Part shown: one piece after another, positions 27,437 to 35,333 of the stretch
Layout of the letters: each line of letters begins with the position of its first letter
Numbering within the stretch: the stretch's first letter is position 1
Virus record (IMG/VR): IMGVR_UViG_3300032799_000664
Location: 62,001 to 126,000 of that record
Reading direction: 5' to 3' (one strand)
From: a virus
Length of the DNA: 64,000 nt
Notes under the pieces: model-generated
What the model saw: the letters and a program-made list of their open reading frames with translations, nothing else
What the model was told of the DNA's origin: nothing
The model's database searches: none
Program-made: the position numbers and the translations under genes

Positions 27437-28276
27437 ATGCAGACTGAAGACCGTACCTGCGAGCAATACTTCCAAGAAGTCGGCCGCACCCAGATGCCCC
27501 GCAACGCTGAGGAGGAGCGGCTCCTCTTCGAACGCTACTTGAGCTCACAAGACGCGGAAGCACGGCGGCGCTTAGTCGAAGGCGGACTCCGGTTCGTCAT
27601 CAAGACGGCGCGGCAGTACTGCCACGGTGACGCCGAGTTCTTGAAGACGCTCATCCAGGCCGGCAACATCGGTTTGCTGATTGCGGTCGATCGCTACCGG
27701 CCCTGGGTGATCCGCTGCCATCACTGCGGCAAACAGTGCTACGTCGCCGCACCACAGAGTCAGCGTTGCACCGGCTGTGGCCAAGCGCTCCGTGCCAGCG
27801 AAGCGCAGCACTACACGACGCGTTTCCTCACCTACGCCGCGTGGTGGATCTCAGAGTCCATTCGGACTGAACTCTACAGCGCCAGCACGGTCTACGTGCC
27901 GCCCTACAAACAGAAGGCTCACCACCGCGCACGCCAAGCGGGACAAGAAGCCGGTTTCGTCTACGTCCCCTACGACGTCAGCGATGACCACACCCGGGCC
28001 GTAGCGGCCCAGGAAGACGATGAAGCCATCGTCACGAACAACGACGCCCGCCAACTCATCTACGCGCAGCTGTGCAGCTTGCCCGACCGGCAAGCCTTCG
28101 TCCTCATCGCCTACTTCGGTCTGCGGGAGGACGCCAAGACGCTGCGCGAGATTTCGCGGCGCCTTGGCGTATCCTCGGAACGAGTACGGCAGATCAAGGT
28201 GAAAGCGCTGGAAGACTTGCGGGATCGACTGGAGCAGCGGCGACTCCACGCCACCGACGACGCGTTGCTGAACTAG
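27437..28276 (+). CDS. Sigma-70-family factor with zinc-ribbon insertion (279 aa)
   Basis: Region 1.2-2.1 is at 11-62 (LRFVIKTARQY), region 2.2 at 70-87 (LIQAGNIGLLIAVDRY), region 2.3-2.4 at 129-146 (RFLTYAAWWISESIRTEL), and region 4 at 215-265 with the helix-turn-helix LREISRRLGVSSERVRQI. Between 2.2 and 2.3, at 89-125, a zinc ribbon is inserted (C94-HH-C97 and C111-TG-C114), where ordinary sigma factors have a short loop. ATG 27437 is chosen; a GTG at 27416 falls inside the operator. The factor could direct host or phage RNA polymerase to phage promoters. Its stop shares CTAG (28273-28276) with the convergent ParB-like gene. Confidence 0.88.
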   Translation: MQTEDRTCEQYFQEVGRTQMPRNAEEERLLFERYLSSQDAEARRRLVEGGLRFVIKTARQYCHGDAEFLKTLIQAGNIGLLIAVDRYRPWVIRCHHCGKQCYVAAPQSQRCTGCGQALRASEAQHYTTRFLTYAAWWISESIRTELYSASTVYVPPYKQKAHHRARQAGQEAGFVYVPYDVSDDHTRAVAAQEDDEAIVTNNDARQLIYAQLCSLPDRQAFVLIAYFGLREDAKTLREISRRLGVSSERVRQIKVKALEDLRDRLEQRRLHATDDALLN

Positions 28277-29367
28277 AACTCGTCGCGGAAGCCGGCCATC
28301 CACTCGAGCGTCGAAGTGACGCCCTTGAGGTACTGCCGCCGCTCTTCGGACTGGGCGCGGTCGTAGCGCTCGTAGGCCAACTCGAGGCCTTCGCGCACTT
28401 CGCGGCTGCCCTTGACCTCGATCTTCTTGATGCCGCGCAGCCGCTCGAGCGCCTTGTCGAGACCCTGACGAACGACGTTGGGTGCCTCGTTGGAATCCGC
28501 CGCCGCCGGCCGGCCCAGCGGTTTGCCGCTCTTCGCCTGCCGCCGCTCGTGCCGTGACTTCTCCGCCGTCCGCGCGATGTCCTTGCGGTCCACCTCGCCC
28601 TTGAGGAAAGCGTGGAACTTCTCCAGCTGCTTCTTCGGATCGGTGATGTCGAGCAGCTCGCGCGCATCGGTGAACTTGAGCTTGCCCTGGCGGAGCGCCT
28701 CCTGGATGGGCGCGGGCAGGTTGAGCAGGTCGAGCCGTTGGCTGATGTAGCCCTCGGTCACGTGCCAGCGCTGCGCCAGCACCTTGCCATTGATGACAGT
28801 GTCGACGCGCTCACCGGGGAAGCGCACGCTCTTGCCGAGGAGACTCTTGATGACCTCCGCCTCTTCCATCGGGTTGAGCCGCTCCGCCTGCCGGTTCTCA
28901 TCGGCCCGCACGAAGAGGATGGTCGTCTCGTCGTTGTTGAAGACCTTCACGGGCACCGTTGCGAGACCACCCAGCTTGGCCGCACGGAGCCGGCGTTCAC
29001 CAGCGATCAGATGGTACTTCCCGTCCATGGTCTTGTACACCGACAGCGGGTTGATGATACCGATGTGCTTGAGGCTGCCCGACAGTGACGCCAGGCGCTC
29101 GCGGTTGAAGTCCTGCCGTGGGTTTCGACCCCCATCGACGACGATGTCGCCGACTTTCACCTGGATCTGCGTACCGATCTCGGAGGTGTCGAGCTTCTGG
29201 GTCAGCGGCTTCTTCTCCTCGGGCTTCTTCTCCTCGGGCTTCTTGGGCTCCGGCTTCTTGTTGTCAGACTTGGCTTCGGACTTGCCGTTGCCGCCGACGG
29301 TGGCGCCATCCGGCATCTCGATGGAGATGGTCTTCCTGGGAGCATCGGGCTTTTCGGTCGTTGGCAT
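28273..29367 (-). CDS. ParB/Spo0J-like DNA-binding protein (364 aa)
   Basis: Residues 1-65 are disordered with Lys-Pro-Glu repeats (KKPEEKKPEEKK). The ParB N-terminal domain follows: NPRQDFNRERLASLSGSL, IGIINPLSV and the CTP-binding-type motif AGERRLRAAKL. A helix-turn-helix comes next (VLAQRWHVTEGYISQRLDLL), then a basic helical C-terminus. ATG 29367 has AAGGAGACTC before it. No ParA is seen in this window. In phages such proteins act in segregation, transcription control or DNA organisation. The family of 15-bp palindromes is a candidate target. Confidence 0.87.
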   Translation of the reverse strand: MPTTEKPDAPRKTISIEMPDGATVGGNGKSEAKSDNKKPEPKKPEEKKPEEKKPLTQKLDTSEIGTQIQVKVGDIVVDGGRNPRQDFNRERLASLSGSLKHIGIINPLSVYKTMDGKYHLIAGERRLRAAKLGGLATVPVKVFNNDETTILFVRADENRQAERLNPMEEAEVIKSLLGKSVRFPGERVDTVINGKVLAQRWHVTEGYISQRLDLLNLPAPIQEALRQGKLKFTDARELLDITDPKKQLEKFHAFLKGEVDRKDIARTAEKSRHERRQAKSGKPLGRPAAADSNEAPNVVRQGLDKALERLRGIKKIEVKGSREVREGLELAYERYDRAQSEERRQYLKGVTSTLEWMAGFRDEF

Positions 29368-29428
29368 ATCGAGTCTCCTTGTTAGGGGTGCTGCGCACTG
29401 TAACGCAAACAAAAGGGCGCAGGCAACC

Positions 29429-29785
29429 TCAACTCGCCGATTGCTGAACTGGGGGTGTGGTGGGTTCTGTGACCGGGGGTACGACCCGGAGATCCGGCGG
29501 ACCTTCCGTCGGTGGGGCCGGCGTTTCTGCGGCAGCAACCGGGGACAACTGATGCTGGATCTCCGTCGACGTCCGCTGCAGAGCCGCCAGCAAGTTGGCC
29601 ACCACGGCCAACCCCTTCAGCTGCGGCACCGCCGCGGACACGCCGGTCACCAGCGCCGTGCCAATGCCGAAGAGGGACACCAACCGATCACGATCGAGAT
29701 GCCAGCGCGGCTTGGTCATCCGCGCCAAAGCTACTGAGAAGTTGTGGACAGCATCGAGGATGCGCTCGAAGCGCGTCATGGACAT
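29429..29785 (-). CDS. Small protein with hydrophobic helix (118 aa)
   Basis: ATG 29785 follows GAGGAGGTCGGC; a second ATG at 29779 is possible. An amphipathic N-terminus is followed by LVSLFGIGTALVTGVSAAV, which could span a membrane, then a second hydrophobic helix and a Pro/Thr-rich tail. Function unknown. Confidence 0.6.
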   Translation of the reverse strand: MSMTRFERILDAVHNFSVALARMTKPRWHLDRDRLVSLFGIGTALVTGVSAAVPQLKGLAVVANLLAALQRTSTEIQHQLSPVAAAETPAPPTEGPPDLRVVPPVTEPTTPPVQQSAS

Positions 29786-29841
29786 GCCGACCTCCTCGAA
29801 GGCGGTTAGGGGTGGGGAACTTGATGAGCGAAAGAAAAGAG

Positions 29842-30099
29842 TCAGCCTTCTCGCAGAAAGGCTTCAACCCGGGCGAGATCGATGTACTTCAACCCGGTGC
29901 GGCGCAGCGGCTTGCCCTCTAGCACGTCACCGATGAGGAAGAAGAACTCGGTGGCGATCTCCTGCACGTCGACGTCCAGCCGGTTGTAGCAGCAGGCGTG
30001 CACCGCGTTGATGAGCCGATAGCGTTGAATCAGCTCGTGGGTGAGCTTGTCGGGTAACCGCTCACGCGGCGTCCGACTACGGGACCGGACTCGCGCCAT
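29842..30099 (-). CDS. Small unknown protein (85 aa)
   Basis: ATG 30099 lies one base after the preceding stop. The N-terminus is strongly basic (MARVRSRSRTPRERLP), the rest helical (HELIQRYRLINAVHACC) with a final LKYIDLARVEAFLREG. HELIQ is not followed by His, so no protease motif is claimed. Function unknown. Confidence 0.62.
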   Translation of the reverse strand: MARVRSRSRTPRERLPDKLTHELIQRYRLINAVHACCYNRLDVDVQEIATEFFFLIGDVLEGKPLRRTGLKYIDLARVEAFLREG

Positions 30100-30100
30100 G

Positions 30101-30529
30101 TCAGTCCAACGGGCGAACGGTGCCGGGTTCGAAGGGTGCCGTGCCATGCGTCGGGCACTTGGGCACGTTGACGTCCTCACTGGGGACAAGCTTCTCCCCG
30201 CACCAGGGGCAGGCGCCCCACTCCCGGGCCGCGGTGACCCGCGCCGGATCCTCGTCGACGCCTAGCTTCTCCATGGGCTCCGCCTCCGTACTGAAGAACA
30301 GTTCACGTTGCCGACTTGGGGCACGTCCCAGTAGATGATACCGGAAGACACCCCGGCTGGCGTCTTCGCAAGTGCACAGGATGCGCCAGCCCAGATCGCG
30401 CAGGTCGGAGATCCGTGAGGTGTACTTCAGTGCGATGCAGGCCAGTTCGGCATTGGTGACGCCGAGACCCGCCCGATGCTGCAACAGCCACAGGATCTTC
30501 CGGCACTGCGCGTCGGTGCGTCGCCCGAT
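30101..30529 (-). CDS. Winged-helix and zinc-ribbon protein without a normal start codon
   Basis: The frame codes for a convincing domain: CRKILWLLQHRAGLGVTN, then ELACIALKYTSRISDLRD, a winged-helix pattern, followed by a zinc ribbon (CPWCGEKL ... CPTHG). No ATG, GTG or TTG lies between the stop of the upstream zinc protein (30538) and the conserved helix; the nearest unusual candidate is ATC at 30529. The frame is -1 relative to the upstream gene, so a frameshift fusion, a rare start codon or a sequence error are all possible. The end, TGA at 30101, is firm. Confidence 0.55.
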   Translation of the reverse strand: MGRRTDAQCRKILWLLQHRAGLGVTNAELACIALKYTSRISDLRDLGWRILCTCEDASRGVFRYHLLGRAPSRQRELFFSTEAEPMEKLGVDEDPARVTAAREWGACPWCGEKLVPSEDVNVPKCPTHGTAPFEPGTVRPLD

Positions 30530-30537
30530 GGCCGCCG

Positions 30538-30942
30538 CTACTTCTTCGGAGCCGCCTTGGGCTTGTCGCCAGCCCGATGCGTCGTCGCCGCGGGAGTCTC
30601 GCTCGACGTCGTCCCCTCGTGGGACGTCTCCGCCGGCGTGCGCGTCTTCCGCGGCGCACGTTTGGAAGGGTCGATGTCCCGGAAGGCGGCGTCGAGCGTG
30701 TGCTCGATGGTCGCCTTGCAGTTGGCATCGCAGACGTGGTTGGTAGTGCGGATGGTGCCCTTGAAGATGACGATGAGGTCGGGCAACGCCTGGACGCTGC
30801 TCTCGATCATCTTCTTGAGGTTGTCGAAGTTCGCCTGACGCTGCTGCTCCGCGGCCTGCAGCGGTTCGACGTCCGTGTGCTCGATCTCCTTGGGGGCCTC
30901 CCGCTTGCAGCGGTCGCACCGGTCCGTGATGATGACCTTCAT
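30538..30942 (-). CDS. Small protein with Cys pair and disordered tail (134 aa)
   Basis: ATG 30942 has AAGGAGACC before it. CDRCKREAP at the N-terminus gives one CxxC; HVCDANC near residue 70 gives another. The last 45 residues are Lys/Pro/Thr-rich and disordered. Function unknown. It may continue into the next frame (see 30101-30529). Confidence 0.65.
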   Translation of the reverse strand: MKVIITDRCDRCKREAPKEIEHTDVEPLQAAEQQRQANFDNLKKMIESSVQALPDLIVIFKGTIRTTNHVCDANCKATIEHTLDAAFRDIDPSKRAPRKTRTPAETSHEGTTSSETPAATTHRAGDKPKAAPKK

Positions 30943-30972
30943 GTGGTGGTCTCCTTCCTGCTGGTGTGGTGC

Positions 30973-30987
30973 CTTTACCTGGTAAAG
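30973..30987. repeat. Palindrome family copy 5 (CTTTACCTGGTAAAG)
   Basis: Perfect 7+1+7 palindrome in the 45-bp gap between two minus-strand genes, directly after the upstream stop codon. Confidence 0.8.
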
Positions 30988-31203
30988 CTACTCGATGGCC
31001 CGACAGTTAGGACAGAACAACCGTGGTCGTCCGTCACCGTCGTAAATCATGTTCTCCTGCGTCGCGACGTCCCACGCAAAGCGCCAACCACATTGGCACA
31101 CCGCTTCACCGAAGCCACCCTCATCGAGGATGAGGCGCAGCAGTGAGGGTCGCTGATGCAACTCACGGGTATACGACACCGAGATGTACGGTGCTAGCAG
31201 CAT
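30988..31203 (-). CDS. Small zinc-ribbon protein (71 aa)
   Basis: Cys at CQCG (residues about 36-38) and CPNC (64-67) form a likely zinc ribbon. Begins 25 bp after the ThyX-like gene; the RBS is weak. Function unknown. Confidence 0.6.
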   Translation of the reverse strand: MLLAPYISVSYTRELHQRPSLLRLILDEGGFGEAVCQCGWRFAWDVATQENMIYDGDGRPRLFCPNCRAIE

Positions 31204-31228
31204 GTAGAGCAGGTTCTCATACCACAGA

Positions 31229-31957
31229 TCAGCCGCGCTGTGTGCGTGCCGCTTCGATGAACTCGTTCATGTAGGGCAAGCAGCGGATGTGCGCGCAGAT
31301 GCCGTCGGCTCCGGACCACTCCAGCATGCGATGGTCGTGGCGATCGTAGTACATCTTGAGCGCCGACTCGTAGTTGAAGACGTAGCCGGCCCGCTGCAGG
31401 TAGCTCTCCGGCAGCTGCAGCTTCATGTGCCGCAGCAGCGGCACCCCTTCGTAGACCTTGCTGGTGCGCTCGTCGACGTACGCGTGCTTGCCGCGGTAGC
31501 ACACGCCCATGTCGTTGAGCTTGAAGAGCACGCTCGGCTCGATGTCCTCGTCGGCGAAATCCGACGGCACCAGTTCACGACTGCCGAGCTTGTGCATCGT
31601 CGAACAGGAGTTGCGCACCGTGGCGATCTTGTACGTATCGAGCTCCTGCCAGATGGCCCGGGGAATGGTGATGGTCCACCAGATGCCGATCTCCCGCAGG
31701 AACTTGCGGTGCGCGCCGCCACCCTTGATGAGCCCGAGCGCCAACCGCAGGTCGTCGGGGCCGAGGAACGGCAGCTCCGGCACGCGCATGTCAGGCGGCC
31801 AGGGGCGTGCGCCGGGGTCCATACGGCTGATCGGCGAGTCGTCGTAGAAGCGCGAATCGCTCTTGTCCCAGCTCTCCTTCGGGTTGCGCATGTCCGTCAG
31901 CGCTGGCTCGAACCCGAAGACCTTGACGTTGGTGATGCTCATGCCGGTCTCGCTCAT
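31229..31957 (-). CDS. ThyX-like fold protein lacking the standard motif (242 aa)
   Basis: ATG 31957 overlaps the preceding stop (ATGA) and has GGGAGGAAG before it. The segments LGLIKGGGAHRKFLREIGIWWTI, WQELDTYKIATVRNSCSTMHKL and later ESALKMYYDRHDHRMLEW resemble a group of phage proteins related to flavin-dependent thymidylate synthase. The defining RHRxxSxxxxSxRY motif of ThyX is not present, so thymidylate synthase activity is doubtful. Given in parts here; the similarity is from memory and not verified. Confidence 0.5.
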   Translation of the reverse strand: MSETGMSITNVKVFGFEPALTDMRNPKESWDKSDSRFYDDSPISRMDPGARPWPPDMRVPELPFLGPDDLRLALGLIKGGGAHRKFLREIGIWWTITIPRAIWQELDTYKIATVRNSCSTMHKLGSRELVPSDFADEDIEPSVLFKLNDMGVCYRGKHAYVDERTSKVYEGVPLLRHMKLQLPESYLQRAGYVFNYESALKMYYDRHDHRMLEWSGADGICAHIRCLPYMNEFIEAARTQRG

Positions 31958-32922
31958 CGCTTCCTCCCGCGGCAGAGGTGCCAGAAGCCGCACCACTTCT
32001 CGCTGCACACCCAGGCTGATGGGTCACACGGCGGGAAGACGCCGGCGCTGATGGCCTCGGCGACGCCCCGCACGATCTCCTCCAGCCAAAGGTAGTCCTG
32101 CGGCGTTCGCACAGCGCTGATGCGCTTGAGCGTCGGGGTCTTCTGCCGTAGCAGCTGATCAAAGCGAACCGCCGGAATCTTCTCGGCGTAGGAGTAGAGC
32201 GTCAGCTGCAGCGAACCATCGACGTCACCCTGCGAGAAGCTCTTGGCTTTGGTCTTGAAGTCGACGATGACCGTGCGCATCGCCTCGGGGATGGTCACAC
32301 CCTTCTGGCGCATGATGACAACTTCGCTGGGCGAAGCGACGATGGTAGGATCATTCGTGTCGATCAGATCGACGAACCCGATGACCGGCACCCCAGCGAT
32401 GAGAATGCCGAACTGCTTCTCGATGCCGCGCACTTCACCGTTCATCGTCTTGATGACCTGCGGCCGAACCAGCGGCGCAAACTTGAGGTTGTACAGGCAT
32501 ACGAGCGCCAAGCCAGCGTCCTTTACCGCACCGGGCGTAGACGCATCCTTCTCCCATTCTTCTTTGGGAACTTCCGACACGGCCTTGTCGAAAGAATCGG
32601 AGAAGGCTGCGGTGACCATCGACTCAGGCGCGGGAACGCCAGTATCGACGATAGCGTGATGGGTCGTCTCTAGCGCCTTGTGCGTACCCTTGCCCAAGGT
32701 GAGCGCGACGCCCGGTGGTCGGATGGTGTCCTTGATGTAGCGGAAGTAGTACTGGCGCGGACAGCGCAAGTACATGTCGATCTGCGTGGCGGAAAGCGCC
32801 TTCTTGGGGAGGTGCAGCGGCTTCGGCAACGCCGCGGCTGCCTTGGTGAAGGAATCGAGCTGGGCCAACATCTCTGGCGTCGGCTCGAAATCTTCGATGA
32901 GAGGATTCGTAGAATCGGCCAT
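31954..32922 (-). CDS. Second Cas4/RecB-like PD-(D/E)XK nuclease (322 aa)
   Basis: ATG 32922 has GAGGAGTACC before it. The N-terminal CPRQYYFRYIKD carries one Cys; VIGFVDLID and VIVDFKTKAKS give the Asp and D-x-K of the nuclease core; LQLTLYSYA is the QxxxY helix. The C-terminal CSEKWCGFWHLC completes the Fe-S cluster. It is distinct from the member at 25414-26202 apart from the shared core. Likely a recombination or DNA-end-processing exonuclease next to an SNF2-type helicase. Confidence 0.87.
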   Translation of the reverse strand: MADSTNPLIEDFEPTPEMLAQLDSFTKAAAALPKPLHLPKKALSATQIDMYLRCPRQYYFRYIKDTIRPPGVALTLGKGTHKALETTHHAIVDTGVPAPESMVTAAFSDSFDKAVSEVPKEEWEKDASTPGAVKDAGLALVCLYNLKFAPLVRPQVIKTMNGEVRGIEKQFGILIAGVPVIGFVDLIDTNDPTIVASPSEVVIMRQKGVTIPEAMRTVIVDFKTKAKSFSQGDVDGSLQLTLYSYAEKIPAVRFDQLLRQKTPTLKRISAVRTPQDYLWLEEIVRGVAEAISAGVFPPCDPSAWVCSEKWCGFWHLCRGRKR

Positions 32923-32943
32923 GGTACTCCTCTTGTACCAGCA

Positions 32944-33417
32944 TCACCGCCGTGGTTTGCCCGGCGGGGGTCGCTGGCTACGTTCGCGTTCCAGTTGCGC
33001 TTCCAACTGACGACTAGCCGCGACCAGACTGGACATGCCTTCCGCTTCGCCACGCGACTTGCTGCTTCGCGCGTGGCTCTCCGTCTCTCCCGGCGGGTCC
33101 AGCGATTCGCCCAGAGCCGGATCGAGTGGTGGCACCGGCGTCAAGGCAGTGATGTTCGGCGAAGGTTGTGCCGCGGGCGGTGGATCGTACACCCCCGCTG
33201 GCGCCAGCACCGGTCCCTGACCCAGACGCACGCCGCACTGCGGGCAGTGATCGGGCAGGTCAGTCGACTCGCATTCGATGTGCGCCTCGAATTCGCCTGG
33301 GTGACCCTTGCGCGGCTTGAAGATGATCGGCGTCGCAGGCTTGACCCCACGCATGGCCAGCAACTTCGTGGCGTATTCGATGATGTCGGTGTGTCGCAAG
33401 ATGAGGATGTGGTCCAT
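32944..33417 (-). CDS. Unknown protein with disordered tail (157 aa)
   Basis: ATG 33417 has AAGGAGACTCACC before it. The first 65 residues are compact (HILILRHTDIIEYATKLLAM) with one CPQCG near residue 57. From residue 70 on it is Pro/Ser/Arg-rich and disordered. Function unknown; the same operon as the helicase. Confidence 0.65.
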   Translation of the reverse strand: MDHILILRHTDIIEYATKLLAMRGVKPATPIIFKPRKGHPGEFEAHIECESTDLPDHCPQCGVRLGQGPVLAPAGVYDPPPAAQPSPNITALTPVPPLDPALGESLDPPGETESHARSSKSRGEAEGMSSLVAASRQLEAQLERERSQRPPPGKPRR

Positions 33418-33431
33418 GGTGAGTCTCCTTC

Positions 33432-35312
33432 TCAGGTGAGCGGTGACGCTTTCGCTATCGGACGCGCCAACCCCCGAGGGTAGACGCACTCGTCGTCGAA
33501 CGGCATGATGTCGCGCACCAGACACGATGTTGCGTGCTCACAGGCTGGGCAGGTGATGGCTGCGATGAGCGCCTCCGAGACGTCATGCTTGGTACGCAGT
33601 GCTCGGAGTACGGCCTCGTCGATGGTGCCCGCAGCGATCAAGCGGAAGATGGTCGTGTCGCGCTCTTGCCCCAGGCGGTGATTGCGGTCCTTCGACTGCT
33701 CGTAGTCGCCCAGCTTCCAGGGCAACGTGTAGTAGACCATGTAGTTGGCGGCGTTCAGCGTGATGCCGACGCCGGTTGAGACCTGACCGAGGTAGACCCG
33801 ACACGTCAGGTCAGTGTTGAACTTCTCGGCCAGCGCTGCTGTGCCCCCACCGGTACTGCCATCGACGCGAACGTGACCGAGGTGTTGGTCGTTCAGGAGT
33901 TTCTCAATCAGGTCGAGCTCGGCCGCGTATTGCCCCCAGATGATGACCTTGTTAGTGGAATCTTCGAGAATCTCCTCGAGAAGTTCCCGCAGTGCGTCGA
34001 GCTTGGCATTCTCCGGGAAGAACTCGACCAGTCGCGGTGAAGGCGACGGATGCTTCACGCAGCGACTGGTGTGCGGCTTGATGCTGTCCTGCACACAGGT
34101 ATGTAGATGTTCACAGTCGTCACAAGCCCGGGCTTCGGCTTCAGAGCGCACGTAGACGAAACCCGCCGCGATCTGCAGCAGCTTATTGAGCAGCGTCGCC
34201 ACGTGCGGAATGTCAAGGAGTCGCCCCGCGCCGATGAGCAGCTGCGTCTGGATCTGCGCGAGCAACTCCTGATACTCCGTGGACAGCGTCAGCTCGCGGT
34301 AGAGCGTCCGTGCTCGCCCATACAGCTGCACCGTGCGATCGATGACCACCTGCTTTGGCAAGTCGAGGCAAGCTTCCTTGGTGCGCCGCAGCGCTACCAG
34401 GCTGGTACGCGCATGCAGACCGTCAAGGTTCTTGTAGCCCACCACGATGTGCTTGTTCGATTTGGCCGTGACGCAGTAAATCTGTTTGAACTTCCAGAAC
34501 TCTTCCGCGGCGTAGGCGGGCGAGAGGAAGCGTAGCTGAGACCACAGATCGCGGGGATCGCCCATCGACGGTGTCCCCGACATGATCACGCGTCGCGCTG
34601 CTTTCTGCGACAGCTCCAGCATCGTCAAGGTGCGGGTAGCTTCGTGGGACTTGATGTAGTGCGATTCGTCGGCCACCATCGCCGTGTAGGGCAGCTTTGC
34701 GATCTGCTCCGGAAAGCGCACCAAGGTGTCGTAGGACAGCACAACGCCTTGGTAGCCTGACGTCTTGAGCAGCTGTTGCTCACGTTCGACCAGCGTCTCA
34801 GCATCGATGATGCAGAACTCCTGCTCGATGCCATGAACCTGCAGTTCACGTGCCCAGACCGAAACGACGATCTTGGGGCAGACCACCAGCGTCCAGCACC
34901 GTACCGCCCGCTGCCAATCGATGACGATCTTGGTCTTGCCCAAGCCACAGGCATAGAACAGCGCCGCGCGCCAGTAGTAGAGCAGATGCACGAGACCGTC
35001 GATCTGGTGTTGGTAAGGCTTCGTCTTGAACGTGAAACCATTCGGCAGCGCTTGGGCTTCGTGCTGTTTACGCAACTGTTGCAGCGTCGTAACAGCCTGC
35101 TGCGCCGCCGACGAGAAGACCACCGGCAACTTCAAGGCACGCATGTCCTTGAGGACGACCTCGGCCGCGGGCAGAAACGCCGGGTAGTACCACATCTGGT
35201 TCTGCCACAGCGCCCCGAACACTTTCATGAAGCGGATGTCCGCCGCGGCTACCACGAAGACCGGCGTCCCGCCGAGCGACGTAATCTTTACCTCGTAAAC
35301 CGGTCCCGGCAT
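33432..35312 (-). CDS. SNF2-type (superfamily 2) DNA helicase/translocase (626 aa)
   Basis: Motif I ACGLGKT is near residue 121, motif II VADESHYIK (DESH), motif III MSGTP, and motif VI QSKDRNHRLGQ, all in the SNF2 order. A Cys cluster (CDDCEHLHTC ... C) sits between the two RecA-like halves, and CPACEHATSC near the C-terminus may bind a second zinc. ATG 35312 has GGGGAGATAAAC before it. Such phage proteins remodel protein-DNA complexes or forks. Palindrome copy 6 lies in the first codons (VYEVK). Confidence 0.92.
   Translation of the reverse strand: MPGPVYEVKITSLGGTPVFVVAAADIRFMKVFGALWQNQMWYYPAFLPAAEVVLKDMRALKLPVVFSSAAQQAVTTLQQLRKQHEAQALPNGFTFKTKPYQHQIDGLVHLLYYWRAALFYACGLGKTKIVIDWQRAVRCWTLVVCPKIVVSVWARELQVHGIEQEFCIIDAETLVEREQQLLKTSGYQGVVLSYDTLVRFPEQIAKLPYTAMVADESHYIKSHEATRTLTMLELSQKAARRVIMSGTPSMGDPRDLWSQLRFLSPAYAAEEFWKFKQIYCVTAKSNKHIVVGYKNLDGLHARTSLVALRRTKEACLDLPKQVVIDRTVQLYGRARTLYRELTLSTEYQELLAQIQTQLLIGAGRLLDIPHVATLLNKLLQIAAGFVYVRSEAEARACDDCEHLHTCVQDSIKPHTSRCVKHPSPSPRLVEFFPENAKLDALRELLEEILEDSTNKVIIWGQYAAELDLIEKLLNDQHLGHVRVDGSTGGGTAALAEKFNTDLTCRVYLGQVSTGVGITLNAANYMVYYTLPWKLGDYEQSKDRNHRLGQERDTTIFRLIAAGTIDEAVLRALRTKHDVSEALIAAITCPACEHATSCLVRDIMPFDDECVYPRGLARPIAKASPLT
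35286..35300. repeat. Palindrome family copy 6 (CTTTACCTCGTAAAC)
   Basis: 6+3+6 palindrome with a C at the last position, in the fifth to ninth codons of the helicase gene. Confidence 0.7.
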
Positions 35313-35333
35313 CGTGTTTATCTCCCCGACAGC

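Noticed and set aside
29842-30099. Zinc protease from HELIQ
   Set aside because: The second His of HExxH is missing.
25414-32922. CRISPR-Cas locus suggested by Cas4-like genes
   Set aside because: No direct-repeat array, cas1 or cas2 is present; Cas4-like nucleases are common in phage replication regions.
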